Assembly (NCBI RefSeq): GCF_023101085.1
Contig: NZ_CP064703.1
Location: 5,270,001-5,334,000 of the forward strand
Length of the DNA: 64,000 bases
Source of the DNA: Bradyrhizobium sp. 170
Lineage (GTDB): Bacteria > Pseudomonadota > Alphaproteobacteria > Rhizobiales > Xanthobacteraceae
Direction of reading: 5' to 3'
A program made the position numbers and the translations under genes. Position 1 is the stretch's first letter. Every line of letters starts with the position of its first letter. The notes under the pieces are model-generated. The model was given only the letters and a program-made list of their open reading frames with translations, was not told where the DNA came from and made no database searches. Positions 1 through 9,304 of the stretch are shown here, piece by piece.

Positions 1-63
1 GCTTTCAAGGCTTTCATCGACGAGCGCAACTGGCGACATGGCGCGTACCCTTCCGACGGCTGA
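1..63 (+). CDS. C-terminal end of an unidentified protein
   Basis: The first 20 codons read through to a TGA at 61-63 and end in AFKAFIDERNW-type sequence. The gene begins outside the window. Ends of this kind occur in LysR-type regulators, but 20 residues are too few to assign a family. A stretch of about 210 bases without a gene follows. Confidence 0.35.
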   Translation, partial: AFKAFIDERNWRHGAYPSDG

Positions 64-277
64 CCTCTCAGCGATATGCCCGGTCATCTGAATTGAATTT
101 GCCGATGCGCCCCCCTTACCCGTGCATGCCGCCCCCGCATGCAGTTGCTTCGCGGCCATACGGCCACCACCATGCGGGTCCGCCCGCGCTTTGCGCGGAT
201 TTCGTCCCGATGCTATTTGTCCGATCGAGCAAGATGGGCCGGTACCGAGCCCACGTTCCTGCGCAAGGAGACGAAGC

Positions 278-874
278 ATGCAAGCGCGACAGGTATTCAG
301 CGCATATCTTCGTGGTCCCGCCGAAGAGCACCCTTGGAGATATTGCCCGTCATGCAGCAAGCCTTTGGAGCGCTGCGAGGATCCGGAAAGCGCCATGCGG
401 TGTGTCGATCCCAGCTGCCGCAGCATCCATTTCCGAAATCCGGTTCCGATCGTCGCCATCATGGTTGTGTCCGGCAACCGGGTCCTGCTCTGCAAGCGTC
501 GAGCAGGCACTCTGAACGAAGGCGAGTGGTGCCTGCCGTGCGGATACATCGAGTTCGACGAGGACTTTCTGACCGCCGGGCGCCGAGAGGTTAAGGAAGA
601 GACGGGACTGGACGTCGCTATTACGTCTATCCTGAGCGTCGCGTCCAATTTCCTGCGATCCGATCTCCACACTCTTGCCGTGGCCCTGCTGGCGACACCG
701 ACCGGCGGACTTATGCAGGCGGGCAGCGACGTTGACGACGTCGCATGGTTCACGGTGGGAGATCCGCTTCCGAAGCTGGCATTCTCGGCCGACAGCCACA
801 TGATAGAACGATACTTCGCGACGAGGCTGCCGGGGGCCCCGGTCGATCCCCTGTATTCCGGCAGCGCCAGCTGA
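278..874 (+). CDS. NUDIX hydrolase with N-terminal zinc ribbon
   Basis: This is a protein of about 198 residues. The start at 278 is chosen because AAGGAG lies 7 bases upstream. A longer reading to 122 has no ribosome site and looks non-native. The N-terminus has a CxxC pair (CPSC) and a second Cys pair in CVDPSC, resembling the zinc ribbon of NudC-like or ADP-ribose/NADH pyrophosphatases. The NUDIX box follows with its glycine, the REVKEETG core and a downstream hydrophobic residue. Family knowledge says such enzymes hydrolyse nucleoside diphosphates linked to another moiety, in the cytosol; the substrate is unknown. It converges on the decarboxylase gene ending at 900, so it is probably a neighbour and not part of the cluster operon. 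Confidence 0.85.
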   Translation: MQARQVFSAYLRGPAEEHPWRYCPSCSKPLERCEDPESAMRCVDPSCRSIHFRNPVPIVAIMVVSGNRVLLCKRRAGTLNEGEWCLPCGYIEFDEDFLTAGRREVKEETGLDVAITSILSVASNFLRSDLHTLAVALLATPTGGLMQAGSDVDDVAWFTVGDPLPKLAFSADSHMIERYFATRLPGAPVDPLYSGSAS

Positions 875-899
875 CTCCCGCAGATGCGTTCCATGGCCG

Positions 900-2390
900 T
901 CACGGCTTCGAATCGGTGAAGGATCGGCCAAGGCGGCGAGCCGCCGCGAGGGCGGCCTCGACGTCGCTCCATGTCGTGCGGTGGTTTACGAAGCAAAAGC
1001 GAAGGGCACGACGCCCCCCGATGGACGTTCCGGCCACCAGCGCATTGTCGACGAAGCGGAAGCCGTCCTCGATCTGCTGATTGATCATGTCGATCCCCCC
1101 GTCGGACAACGCGACACGCGGAATGTATCTGACGCAGAGCACACTCAGGCTCGGCTCGTGCAGCGGCTCGAATTCCGGATCGTCGCGGACCAGCCGGTGC
1201 AATCGCCTGGCAAATTCGAGGTGGTCTTCGATCATGCGCCTGTAGGCTCGCACCCCATGCTGCGAGAGGGCGAACCAGACCTTGGCTGCACGATCCGACC
1301 GACTGAGCTCGAATCCGCTCTGCCAATGGTCGTGCGCATCCGCGCTGGCCCCTGACTCCAGATAAGGAGCGGTCGCACGGAAGGTATCCAGGAGATCCGT
1401 CGGCCGCCTGACCAGGACACACCCCGCTTCGAACGGAATGTTGAGCCATTTGTGAGGATCGACCGAAACGGAATCCGCCTGCGACAGGCCGCGAAAGAGG
1501 GGCTTGCAGGCATCGACGGACGCCGCGAGCGCTCCGTAAGAGCCGTCGACATGCAACCAGACCCCATGTTCCTTCGCGACGGCGGAAATCGCCTCGATCG
1601 GATCCACTGCGCCGGTGTCGGTCGTTCCGGCGGTGGCGACGATGCAGAATGGGCGGCGCCCCGCTCGAACGTCCTCCCGGAGCGAGTGCTCCAATGCGTC
1701 CGGCCGCATCCGGTGCCGGGAATCGAGCGGAATGCGTCGCAGGTTTTCCGTTCCGACTCCAAGGAGCGCCATGCTCTGCTCGATGCAAATATGGGCGTGC
1801 TCCGACGCATAGGCGACGAGTTGGGCGCCTGCTCTCATTCCCTTCATTCGCACGTCCGAACCGGCCGCCCTGGTTCGCGCGGCCGCCAGGGCGTACAAGT
1901 TCGCAACCGTTCCCCCGGTCGTAAAGTGACCGGTCGCGCGGTCGCCAAAGCCGGCCATCTCTCCGAGCCACCGACAAACGGTGAGCTCGACCTGAATGCT
2001 TCCCGGTGTCAGTTTCCAGGCATGAGGGAAAATCCGGAGAGCACACAAGAGCCCATCGAGCAGACCCGGAAGGGCCTGCGGAGTCGCAGCCACCCAGGCC
2101 ATGATGCCGGGATGCAGGAAGTTCGCAGAAGCGGGTATCAATTCCCGCTCGATACGGTCGAGAAGGGCCTGAGGATCGACAGGATCAAGCGGCATCGGTC
2201 CGCCGAAGGCCTCCTCCATCTCCTTCGATTCCCGAAGCTCCGGATAAATCGGCCTCGCCCTCGGTTCCGACAGCTCACGCACCAGAATGTCGACCATCCG
2301 ATAGCCGAGGCTGCGGACATTCTCGGCCGAAACCGGCAGATGCGTCGACTGCCGCATCATGCAATCGCCGTTTGATCCCTGCGGGTCCAT
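900..2390 (-). CDS. PLP-dependent group II (aromatic-L-amino-acid type) decarboxylase
   Basis: About 496 residues of fold-type I PLP decarboxylase (DDC/GAD/CSAD family). Diagnostic elements are the active-site stretch FLHPGIMAW, the TTGGTVANL phosphate-binding region, the HVDGSYGA aspartate region and SVDPHKWLN, in which the lysine near residue 314 should form the PLP Schiff base. The start at 2390 lies 7 bases after the panC-like stop, preceded by GAGG, so the two are one transcriptional unit. Members decarboxylate aromatic amino acids, glutamate, cysteine sulfinate, aspartate or diaminobutyrate. In this context the plausible substrates are aspartate (giving beta-alanine for the PanC homologue), diaminopropionate or a Dap conjugate. 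The sequence alone does not choose between these. Confidence 0.88.
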   Translation of the reverse strand: MDPQGSNGDCMMRQSTHLPVSAENVRSLGYRMVDILVRELSEPRARPIYPELRESKEMEEAFGGPMPLDPVDPQALLDRIERELIPASANFLHPGIMAWVAATPQALPGLLDGLLCALRIFPHAWKLTPGSIQVELTVCRWLGEMAGFGDRATGHFTTGGTVANLYALAAARTRAAGSDVRMKGMRAGAQLVAYASEHAHICIEQSMALLGVGTENLRRIPLDSRHRMRPDALEHSLREDVRAGRRPFCIVATAGTTDTGAVDPIEAISAVAKEHGVWLHVDGSYGALAASVDACKPLFRGLSQADSVSVDPHKWLNIPFEAGCVLVRRPTDLLDTFRATAPYLESGASADAHDHWQSGFELSRSDRAAKVWFALSQHGVRAYRRMIEDHLEFARRLHRLVRDDPEFEPLHEPSLSVLCVRYIPRVALSDGGIDMINQQIEDGFRFVDNALVAGTSIGGRRALRFCFVNHRTTWSDVEAALAAARRLGRSFTDSKP

Positions 2391-2397
2391 TGGAGAT

Positions 2398-3261
2398 CTA
2401 CCTCGTTGCCGGCGATTGTCGCTCGCTCTCAACTACGGCGTGATCCAGCAACTGAGCGCGCCCGAACCGGACGAACAGCAGCACCAGCGCTCGCCGCGGA
2501 AGTTCGATCGTCTCCTCCAGCGTGTCCGCGTCGCGAACCGCCACCACATCGATATGCGCCAACGGCTCCTCGGCAATGTAAGTCCGCAGCGCCATCTCGA
2601 GCGCCTTGCTGTTCATTTCCCGCGAGTGGATCAGCTTTCGGGCGAGCTGAAGGGCTTGCGGCAATCGGCGAGCCGCGGCGCGTTCTTCCGCGCTCAGATA
2701 GACGTTGCGCGAGCTCAGTGCGACCCCGTCCTCATCCCTGACGGTCGGAACGCCCACGATCTCTACGGGGAGGAAGAGGTCCTCGACCATCCTGCGGACC
2801 AGGATGACCTGCTGATAGTCCTTCTCGCCAAAATAGGCGCGATCGGGTTGCACGATGTTCAGCAGCTTGGTGACGACCGTCGCGACACCTCTGAAATAGA
2901 CCGGACGAATTCCTCCCTCAAGAACTGCTCCGATGCCGGGAACATCGACATAGGTCTGCGATTTCTCGCGGTACATATCCGCGCTGTCCGGCGCAAACAG
3001 CCAGTCCACGCCAGCTGACTCCAGCAGCGACCTGTCGCGCTCCATGTCTCTTGGATATGTCGAGAAGTCTTCGTTTGCGCCAAATTGAGTCGGGTTGACG
3101 AAGATGCTGGCGACGACGACATCGTTCTGAGCCTTGGCAATCTCCATCAGCCTGAGGTGTCCGCGATGAAGGTAGCCCATCGTGGGCACGAAACCGACGC
3201 TCGTAGAGCGGCGCGCCGGAATCCGGTCGCGGAGCTCCGCCACACGCGAAATGACTTCCAT
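2398..3261 (-). CDS. panC: Pantothenate synthetase homologue (PanC) in a biosynthetic cluster
   Basis: At 287 residues this matches normal PanC length. It has the HxGH nucleotide-binding motif (PTMGYLHRGH), IFVNPTQF, GEKDYQQ and the SSRN (KMSKS-like) element, so the enzyme looks intact. PanC forms pantoyl-AMP from pantoate and ATP and transfers it to the amine of beta-alanine. The start at 3261 has a strong GGGAGGG site. The gene sits between an acyl-CoA-synthetase-like ligase and a decarboxylase, with no panB or panE near. Two readings are open: a dedicated supply of pantothenate, or a specialised amide ligase that joins pantoate or a similar acid to an amine made by the cluster. I favour the second because of the company it keeps. 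Confidence 0.88.
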   Translation of the reverse strand: MEVISRVAELRDRIPARRSTSVGFVPTMGYLHRGHLRLMEIAKAQNDVVVASIFVNPTQFGANEDFSTYPRDMERDRSLLESAGVDWLFAPDSADMYREKSQTYVDVPGIGAVLEGGIRPVYFRGVATVVTKLLNIVQPDRAYFGEKDYQQVILVRRMVEDLFLPVEIVGVPTVRDEDGVALSSRNVYLSAEERAAARRLPQALQLARKLIHSREMNSKALEMALRTYIAEEPLAHIDVVAVRDADTLEETIELPRRALVLLFVRFGRAQLLDHAVVESERQSPATR

Positions 3262-3381
3262 ATTCCCTCCCGATCATCTTCGATATGCTGCGATAGTTCC
3301 TCGTGCAGCCTTCACGTCATCATTGACCCGTTCGCCCGCGCATTGCGATTTGCCTCAATCACCAACACGCCACGACCGTTC

Positions 3382-5379
3382 TCACATATCGAACTCATCC
3401 ACCTCGTCCCGCGACGGGTCGACGATCTCGAACTGGCTCAGACACTGCGGATTGACCAGCGCCTCGATGTTCCGGATCGGACGGCGAGCAAGCGCGTCCT
3501 TCACGGCAAGCTCGGATGTCTTTCCCGAATAGGTGCGCGGGATATCGCGGACCTGGCATATCACCGCCGGAACGTGATGCACCGACGCGCCGGATGCGAT
3601 GGTGTCTCGGATGCGCCGCTCAAGCGGGCGGTCCAGATTGGTGCCGTCTTTGAGAACCACGAACAGCACGATCCTGATGTCTCCGTCCCACTCCTGACCG
3701 ACACAAACGGCATCCGCGATCTCAGGCAGCGAACCGACGAGAGCGTAAATGTCCGCGGTGCCAATCCTGATGCCGCCCGGCTTGAGCGTGGCGTCCGAGC
3801 GCCCGTGAATGGCAATGCCCGCGTGCTCGGCCCATTCCGCAAAATCGCCATGCGTCCACACGCCGGGGAAACGCTCGAAGTACGACGCCCGATATCTTTC
3901 GCCGGCTCCGTCGTTCCAGAACTGCAGCGGCATTGATGGAAACGGCTGCGTGCAGACGAGCTCGCCGGCGCCTCGCCTGAGGGGACGGCCGCCCTCATCG
4001 TAGACGTCAACCGCCATACCGAGTGCCGGCCCCTGGATCTCTCCCGCCCACACCGGCCCGGTCGGAACCCCCATCGCGAAGCAGGAAACGATATCCGTGC
4101 CGCCCGATATCGACGCCAAATGAACGTCCCTCTTGATCGATGCGTAAACGTATTCGAAGCAACGGCTCGAAAGAGGTGACCCTGTCGACAACACAACGCG
4201 CATGCTCGAGAGGTCATGCGTCTGTTCGGGAGCAAGATTCATCATCCTGCATGCGTCGATGAATCTGGCCGAAACGCCGAAATGCGTCAGCCGCTCCGAT
4301 TCGATCAGGTCGAACATCACAAGCCCGTCATTCTCGAATGGAGAGCCGTCGTATAGGACCACCGTCGCGCCGCTGGCAAGCGTCGACACCAGCCAATTCC
4401 ACATCATCCAGCCGCAAGTCGTGGCAAAGAACACACGGTCGCCCGCTCTGATGTCGCAGTGGAGACGATGCTCCTTCAGATGCTGGAGCAGCGTGCCTCC
4501 GGCCGAATGCAGCAGGCACTTCGGAAGGCCCGTGGTTCCCGACGAGTACAGGATGGAGAGCGGTTGGCCGAAGGGAAATCGTTCGTAGAACGCCTTCGCC
4601 GGCCGGTAGTTTTCGACGATCTCGTTGAAGCTCTCGAACTTTACGCCACGCTGCAAGCGGCCGGCCGGCGGTTCGTTGTCCTCGATCAACAGGCCGCACC
4701 GCACCGTCGGTAGCCGGTCGATGATGTCGCGCATCTTTTCCACAAGATCACATTGTTCTCCGTTCAAGAGGTAGCCGCCGGCGCCGATCAGCACGACCGG
4801 CTCGATCTGGCCGAAGCGAGCGATGACCGCCTTTTTTCCCAGATCCGGCGAGCATGACGACCAGATTGCTCCCAGGGAGACTGTCGCAAGCATCCCGACA
4901 ATCGCCTCGGGCACGTTCGGTGCAATCGCGGCGACGCGATCTCCCGCCTTCACCTCATGATCGATCAGCCATTGCCGCAACCGGAGCACCTGGTCGCGCA
5001 GCTGATCCCACGACAGCCGCCGTGCGACCTGAAGCTCGGTGTACGAGACGATCGCGTCCGCCAATCCGGTCCGCCGCAGCAGGTTCTCCGTGAAATTCAG
5101 CCTCGACTCGGGAAAGAACTTCGCGTCCATCATCCGTTCGCCCGGTTTGAAGGGAACGCCGATGCGATCGCCAATGACGCCGCACTCCTCCCAGACCAGA
5201 TCCCAAAAGGCCCCACAATCGTCGATCGACCACTGGTGGAGATCGCCATACGACGCGAAGTCCCGGTGCGCGATCCTGGCCGCCGCGCGAGAGAACCGCG
5301 TCAGCTCCGCCTCTGCAATCCGCTCCCCGGTCGGAGCCCACAGCGGCGCGCTTACGCCGAATTCCGCGCGTTCTAGCAT
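3382..5379 (-). CDS. Acetoacetyl-CoA-synthetase-like AMP-forming ligase
   Basis: About 665 residues of ANL-superfamily adenylating enzyme, the length and N-terminal layout of acetoacetate-CoA ligases (AacS). Visible motifs are the P-loop ILYSSGTTGLPK, the TTCGWMMWNW stretch typical of acetoacetyl/acetyl-CoA synthetases, THGDFAEW, GRSDATLKPGGIRIG and the C-terminal YSGKTSE with the catalytic lysine. The start at 5379 is preceded by GAGAGGGG; the longer reading upstream overlaps sbnB and has no ribosome site. AacS makes acetoacetyl-CoA from acetoacetate, CoA and ATP. In a cluster with a carrier protein and no NRPS adenylation domain, it may be the enzyme that activates the acyl building block. 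The acid used is unknown. Confidence 0.85.
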   Translation of the reverse strand: MLERAEFGVSAPLWAPTGERIAEAELTRFSRAAARIAHRDFASYGDLHQWSIDDCGAFWDLVWEECGVIGDRIGVPFKPGERMMDAKFFPESRLNFTENLLRRTGLADAIVSYTELQVARRLSWDQLRDQVLRLRQWLIDHEVKAGDRVAAIAPNVPEAIVGMLATVSLGAIWSSCSPDLGKKAVIARFGQIEPVVLIGAGGYLLNGEQCDLVEKMRDIIDRLPTVRCGLLIEDNEPPAGRLQRGVKFESFNEIVENYRPAKAFYERFPFGQPLSILYSSGTTGLPKCLLHSAGGTLLQHLKEHRLHCDIRAGDRVFFATTCGWMMWNWLVSTLASGATVVLYDGSPFENDGLVMFDLIESERLTHFGVSARFIDACRMMNLAPEQTHDLSSMRVVLSTGSPLSSRCFEYVYASIKRDVHLASISGGTDIVSCFAMGVPTGPVWAGEIQGPALGMAVDVYDEGGRPLRRGAGELVCTQPFPSMPLQFWNDGAGERYRASYFERFPGVWTHGDFAEWAEHAGIAIHGRSDATLKPGGIRIGTADIYALVGSLPEIADAVCVGQEWDGDIRIVLFVVLKDGTNLDRPLERRIRDTIASGASVHHVPAVICQVRDIPRTYSGKTSELAVKDALARRPIRNIEALVNPQCLSQFEIVDPSRDEVDEFDM

Positions 5380-5422
5380 TTCAACCCCTCTCTCCGGGCC
5401 CGCACAGTGCGGGCCGCGCTTG

Positions 5423-6436
5423 CTAGGATCGGATTGGATCGGAAAGAAAACCCGGAAGTGCTTCGGCCGCGCCGTCGCGCGCCGCCTGCTCAAACACGAA
5501 ATTGGCCAACGCGACATCGAGCATGCCCATGCCGAACGCGGACACCACGCCGCCGGCATCGCGGTCGAGGTCCGTCCCGTCCATGAGATGGCCGAAGTTC
5601 ACCAGCGGAAACGTGCGACCAATCGCTCCCTCCAGACGATGAAGTGACGTATTGGCCTTCAGCGCATGATCAATGTCGTCGACGATATTGAGCGCTCCGC
5701 GCAGCCGATCCGGTACAATGTCGCGCAACGAGACGTGCAGCACGACCTGCTGTGGAACGATGTCAGCGTCGTACCACGGCGTCAGTTGCGAAGTGGCAAA
5801 AGAGAGCATGTCGGCGCGATCGCCGCCATGAACATCCTTTTCGACCTGAATTTCACGGCCGATCCCACTCTTTGCGATGTGCGCTCGCAGCGCCTCGGCG
5901 GTAGCGACGTCGGGATCGACAATCGCGACCTCGTCGAATGTCCATCCGTCAGCGGCGAGGAACGTCGCGACAGTGCGGTTTATGACCCCGGCGCCGAACA
6001 TCCTCAAACGGCCGAGGTGTCTGTCCCGACGAAGCAGGCGCGCCCCCAAGGCGGCACTCGCGGCGGTTCTCGCAGCGCTGATCAGCGCGCCATCCATCAG
6101 TGCGATCGGGTATCCGGTCTCGAAGGAGTTCAGCACGATAACTGCGGCCGCGCGCTGCAGTCCTCGTCGCGAATTTTGTGGAAAGGATGACACCCACTTC
6201 AATCCTGCCTTGTCGACGCCTCCGCCGACATAGGCAGGGAGCGCGTTGATGCGACAACCCGGCTTCTGCGGAAACGTCAGCGAGTATGTGTCGGGATTTG
6301 TACAGTTGCCGGCATAAAATGCTCGATAAGTAGCAGCAACAAGGTCGATGATCTGCACACGGTGCGCCGCAATGATCCTGTCGATCTGCTCGGCCCGAAC
6401 GTACGCAATGGCTGTTTCGTCGACGGTTGCCATCAT
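5423..6436 (-). CDS. sbnB: SbnB-like 2,3-diaminopropionate biosynthesis dehydrogenase
   Basis: The protein has 337 residues of the ornithine cyclodeaminase/mu-crystallin family. The N-terminus carries YSLTFPQKPGCRINALPAYV-like sequence, and a Rossmann segment LRMFGAGVINR binds NAD. SbnB oxidatively hydrolyses N-(1-amino-1-carboxyl-2-ethyl)-glutamate to L-2,3-diaminopropionate and 2-oxoglutarate. Its start codon overlaps the stop of the sbnA-like gene by one base (TAATG), so the pair is translationally coupled as in siderophore and antibiotic clusters that make Dap. Assignment to SbnB and not to another cyclodeaminase rests mainly on the sbnA partner. Confidence 0.88.
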   Translation of the reverse strand: MMATVDETAIAYVRAEQIDRIIAAHRVQIIDLVAATYRAFYAGNCTNPDTYSLTFPQKPGCRINALPAYVGGGVDKAGLKWVSSFPQNSRRGLQRAAAVIVLNSFETGYPIALMDGALISAARTAASAALGARLLRRDRHLGRLRMFGAGVINRTVATFLAADGWTFDEVAIVDPDVATAEALRAHIAKSGIGREIQVEKDVHGGDRADMLSFATSQLTPWYDADIVPQQVVLHVSLRDIVPDRLRGALNIVDDIDHALKANTSLHRLEGAIGRTFPLVNFGHLMDGTDLDRDAGGVVSAFGMGMLDVALANFVFEQAARDGAAEALPGFLSDPIRS

Positions 6437-7479
6437 TACACCTGTATGCTTTCGGAGCTCGCGTTCGCTCCAGTGGCCTCAGGTCCGGCCGCCGTCCGCT
6501 CCAACTCTGCCGGCGCAAGAGACATGTCGCGTACCGCGCGATGACCAAGCAATCCCGGAAACCTGTCGCGGACCCATTCGTCGCTGTAGATCGTATCGAG
6601 GTATTTCTCGCCGTTGTCCGGACTGACCACGACCACGCTCGCATCGGCCGGAAGCCGAGACGTGTAATGCTCGACCGCAGCCAGTACAGTTCCGGTCGAG
6701 CCGCCGAACAGCACACCATGCCTTCGCGCGATCCGACGGCACAGTTCGACGGTTTTCGCTTCCGGAATCATCACGACGTCGTGGACCAGAGACCGATCGC
6801 AGATCTCCGGAACCCGGCTCGTTCCCAGACCGGAAATGTGCCGGGGTCCCGGCGGTCCGCCGAAGGTCACCGATCCGACACTGTCTACGGCGACGATCTT
6901 CGTATCCGGCTGGTGCTTGCGGAAATATCCCGCGCATCCCATTAACGTTCCGGTCGTGCCGGCTCCGACGAACAGATAGTCCAGCCGAGGGAACGCCTGC
7001 GCGATTTCCGTCGCCGTGCTCCGCTCGTGGATCAACGGATTGGCGGCGTTCTGGTACTGGTTCGTCCAGAAATACCGACGATCCTCCTTCATCTTGCGTT
7101 TGATGAATCGGATCCGGCTGGCGAGAAAGCCGCCGTTCTCGTCTCTCTCCTGCACGACAAAGACCGTTGCACCCAGAGCCTTCATTATCTCGATATTCGT
7201 GCGAGACGCATTCGGATCCACCACGCATTCAAACGGATAGCCGCGATCCGCGCACACCATCGCCAGCGCCACGCCCAGATTTCCGGAGGACGATTCGATG
7301 ATGATAGTGTCCGGCTTGATCATCCCGCTCTGCTCGGCCTCCTCGATCAAGCCAAGCGCCGTCTTGATCTTGATTGACCCACCCAGATTCAGGCCTTCCA
7401 GCTTCACGTGGACGGTACAAGGCACGATGCCGTCGAACGGCAGGAACGCACCTCCCCGAATAGTTTTCCAAAAATCCAT
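6436..7479 (-). CDS. sbnA: SbnA-like N-(2-amino-2-carboxyethyl)-glutamate synthase
   Basis: About 347 residues of fold-type II PLP enzyme, cysteine-synthase family. The PLP lysine lies in LGGSIKIKTA, the phosphate-binding loops in ESSSGNLG and GAGTTGTLMG, and the C-terminal FGGSTGT region is conserved. SbnA condenses O-phospho-L-serine with L-glutamate to give the substrate of SbnB. The start at 7479 has GGAGG about 10 bases upstream; a longer reading overlaps the end of the condensation gene. Together with the downstream gene this provides L-2,3-diaminopropionate, which is very likely a building block of the cluster product. Confidence 0.9.
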   Translation of the reverse strand: MDFWKTIRGGAFLPFDGIVPCTVHVKLEGLNLGGSIKIKTALGLIEEAEQSGMIKPDTIIIESSSGNLGVALAMVCADRGYPFECVVDPNASRTNIEIMKALGATVFVVQERDENGGFLASRIRFIKRKMKEDRRYFWTNQYQNAANPLIHERSTATEIAQAFPRLDYLFVGAGTTGTLMGCAGYFRKHQPDTKIVAVDSVGSVTFGGPPGPRHISGLGTSRVPEICDRSLVHDVVMIPEAKTVELCRRIARRHGVLFGGSTGTVLAAVEHYTSRLPADASVVVVSPDNGEKYLDTIYSDEWVRDRFPGLLGHRAVRDMSLAPAELERTAAGPEATGANASSESIQV

Positions 7480-7516
7480 CCTCACGACCTCCGACAGCTT
7501 CAGTGTTGTTGTTCTC

Positions 7517-9241
7517 TCACGACGTGCTGTTGCCGAGCGTGAGCGGCTCGTCCCTCGAAACATTCCTGATGATCGTCGTCATCTGTTCGATCACATCTTC
7601 AAGAACGGTCCGCGCGTATGACAGGCTGACCTCGCGCGGCGCATAGCGCGTCTCGACCACGACCCGCCCGTCCGCGGCCGAGAATATGAAGCAGAGCAGA
7701 TACGGTGTCCGCGACTCGTCGATTTCCGGTCCGACCCACTCCTCTGAGTGCGGCAGATCCAGGAGCACCGCCGGATGCTCGCTGTTCAGACTCACGAGGT
7801 AGTTCAGCCCTATGCGGGGAAACGGCCAAGTATCCGCCTCGCGCCGCATGGCCGGATCTTCGGCCAGGTACTTGAGCGCACGAAAGCCAAGCCCTCTCCG
7901 CGGCAGGCGCGTTCGCTGCGATCGTATCGCCCGCAACTGCACCTCCGTCGGCTCCGACAGATCGAGCGCCAGCGCTATCGGTACGATCTCGTTGATGTAA
8001 CCGATGACGCGGCTGACATCGATATCCTCGAATATCATTCCACGCATCGAGTCGAATGAATCGATCCACAGGGTTCGAGCGGACGTGTGCCGCATAACGA
8101 CGCGATAGATTGCGACGAGGACGATCTCGAAGCTACGGTCACCAAACATCGCGAGAAACCGTTCGCTCGTGTCTCGATCGAGCTCGCCCCGCGTTACGGC
8201 CTGATCCGCCTCGAGCTCCGCAAGACCCGCACCTGACCGACCTTGCTGAAGTTGCCTGTGCAGCTCCGCCGCGCTGACATCGCTGAAGCTCGCTTCTTTC
8301 CGGCTATCGCTTTCCCTTTCCCCGCCGTCGAGCGCCCTCACATTCGCGTAGTCATCCCAACGCATCTCCCGCCAAAGCGGTAACTCCCGGATCGCCTCTT
8401 CATTGGCGTATCGGTGAAGCCGCTTCGGCCAGTCGCGCGGATCGGCTGAGGCGACGACCGACTTCGTCCTGGCAACGGTTCCGGCGCTGCGGTAAGCTCG
8501 CCCAAGCTCTCTTGCCAACAAAGAGAACGACACTCCGTCCAGCAACAGATGGTGCGCAACGACAAATACCCTCCCGTCCCCTTCCGGCAGCAAGAGCACG
8601 ATGAACCGGATCATGATGTCTCCCGTCGAAAAGCTGAACTCGCGCTGAACGCGCGCAGTCGTGCGTTCGATGAGTTCGCGCCGACTCCCGTCCGTTGCGG
8701 TGGAGAGGTCGATGATCTCGACGAGATTTTCCAAGCGCGGCTCGACCTGCCGCTTCTCCACTCCTTTGTCTGTGGTCACGATCGTTGCACGGAGCGCAGG
8801 GTTGACTGCAACGACATCCGACACTGCCCGCGAGAACCTCTCGATGGAGAATTGCCCCCTGCCAAAACTCCACATCATCGAAACGTTGTATTGAGTGTCG
8901 AACCCGGCCTTCTCTACGAGAAATCGCGCGGTCGGCGTGAGCGTCGGTCCGCCGCCCGGAAGCTGACGAACCGACGGCTGCCGTTGGCTGCCGCCGGATT
9001 CGGTCGGCTTCCTCGTCACGACCGCCCGGGTCATCCGCCGGATCGTTCGATATCTGTAAGCATCGAGCACCGTCATTTTGATTCCGGCGTCATTGAGACG
9101 GAGCACCGCTCGCAGGCACACCATGGACGTGCAGCCGTACTCAAACAGATTGTCATCCGGCGACAGATGCGGCGTACGCAGCACACGTCGAAAAACGTCG
9201 AGCACTTGCGAGGTCTTCGATTCGAGGAGCGCGTCATCCAT
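7517..9241 (-). CDS. Free-standing NRPS carrier-condensation (T-C) didomain protein
   Basis: About 574 residues. Residues 1-75 form a peptidyl carrier domain: the motif LFEYGCTSM places the phosphopantetheine serine near residue 39. From about residue 105 a condensation domain runs to the end, with the HHxxxDG catalytic motif (HHLLLDG) near residue 230. There is no adenylation or thioesterase domain, so the carrier must be loaded in trans. The protein would be primed by the Sfp-type transferase at 14.7-15.5 kb and would catalyse amide or ester formation on the tethered acid, perhaps with diaminopropionate. T-C proteins of this order are uncommon. It lies 37 bases upstream of sbnA in the same operon. 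Confidence 0.87.
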   Translation of the reverse strand: MDDALLESKTSQVLDVFRRVLRTPHLSPDDNLFEYGCTSMVCLRAVLRLNDAGIKMTVLDAYRYRTIRRMTRAVVTRKPTESGGSQRQPSVRQLPGGGPTLTPTARFLVEKAGFDTQYNVSMMWSFGRGQFSIERFSRAVSDVVAVNPALRATIVTTDKGVEKRQVEPRLENLVEIIDLSTATDGSRRELIERTTARVQREFSFSTGDIMIRFIVLLLPEGDGRVFVVAHHLLLDGVSFSLLARELGRAYRSAGTVARTKSVVASADPRDWPKRLHRYANEEAIRELPLWREMRWDDYANVRALDGGERESDSRKEASFSDVSAAELHRQLQQGRSGAGLAELEADQAVTRGELDRDTSERFLAMFGDRSFEIVLVAIYRVVMRHTSARTLWIDSFDSMRGMIFEDIDVSRVIGYINEIVPIALALDLSEPTEVQLRAIRSQRTRLPRRGLGFRALKYLAEDPAMRREADTWPFPRIGLNYLVSLNSEHPAVLLDLPHSEEWVGPEIDESRTPYLLCFIFSAADGRVVVETRYAPREVSLSYARTVLEDVIEQMTTIIRNVSRDEPLTLGNSTS

Positions 9242-9304
9242 TCGGAGCTCGTTTGATCTGTGCGAAGTGAGGGTCTCGTCTTCCCGCGATGCATCACCGT
9301 GGGG

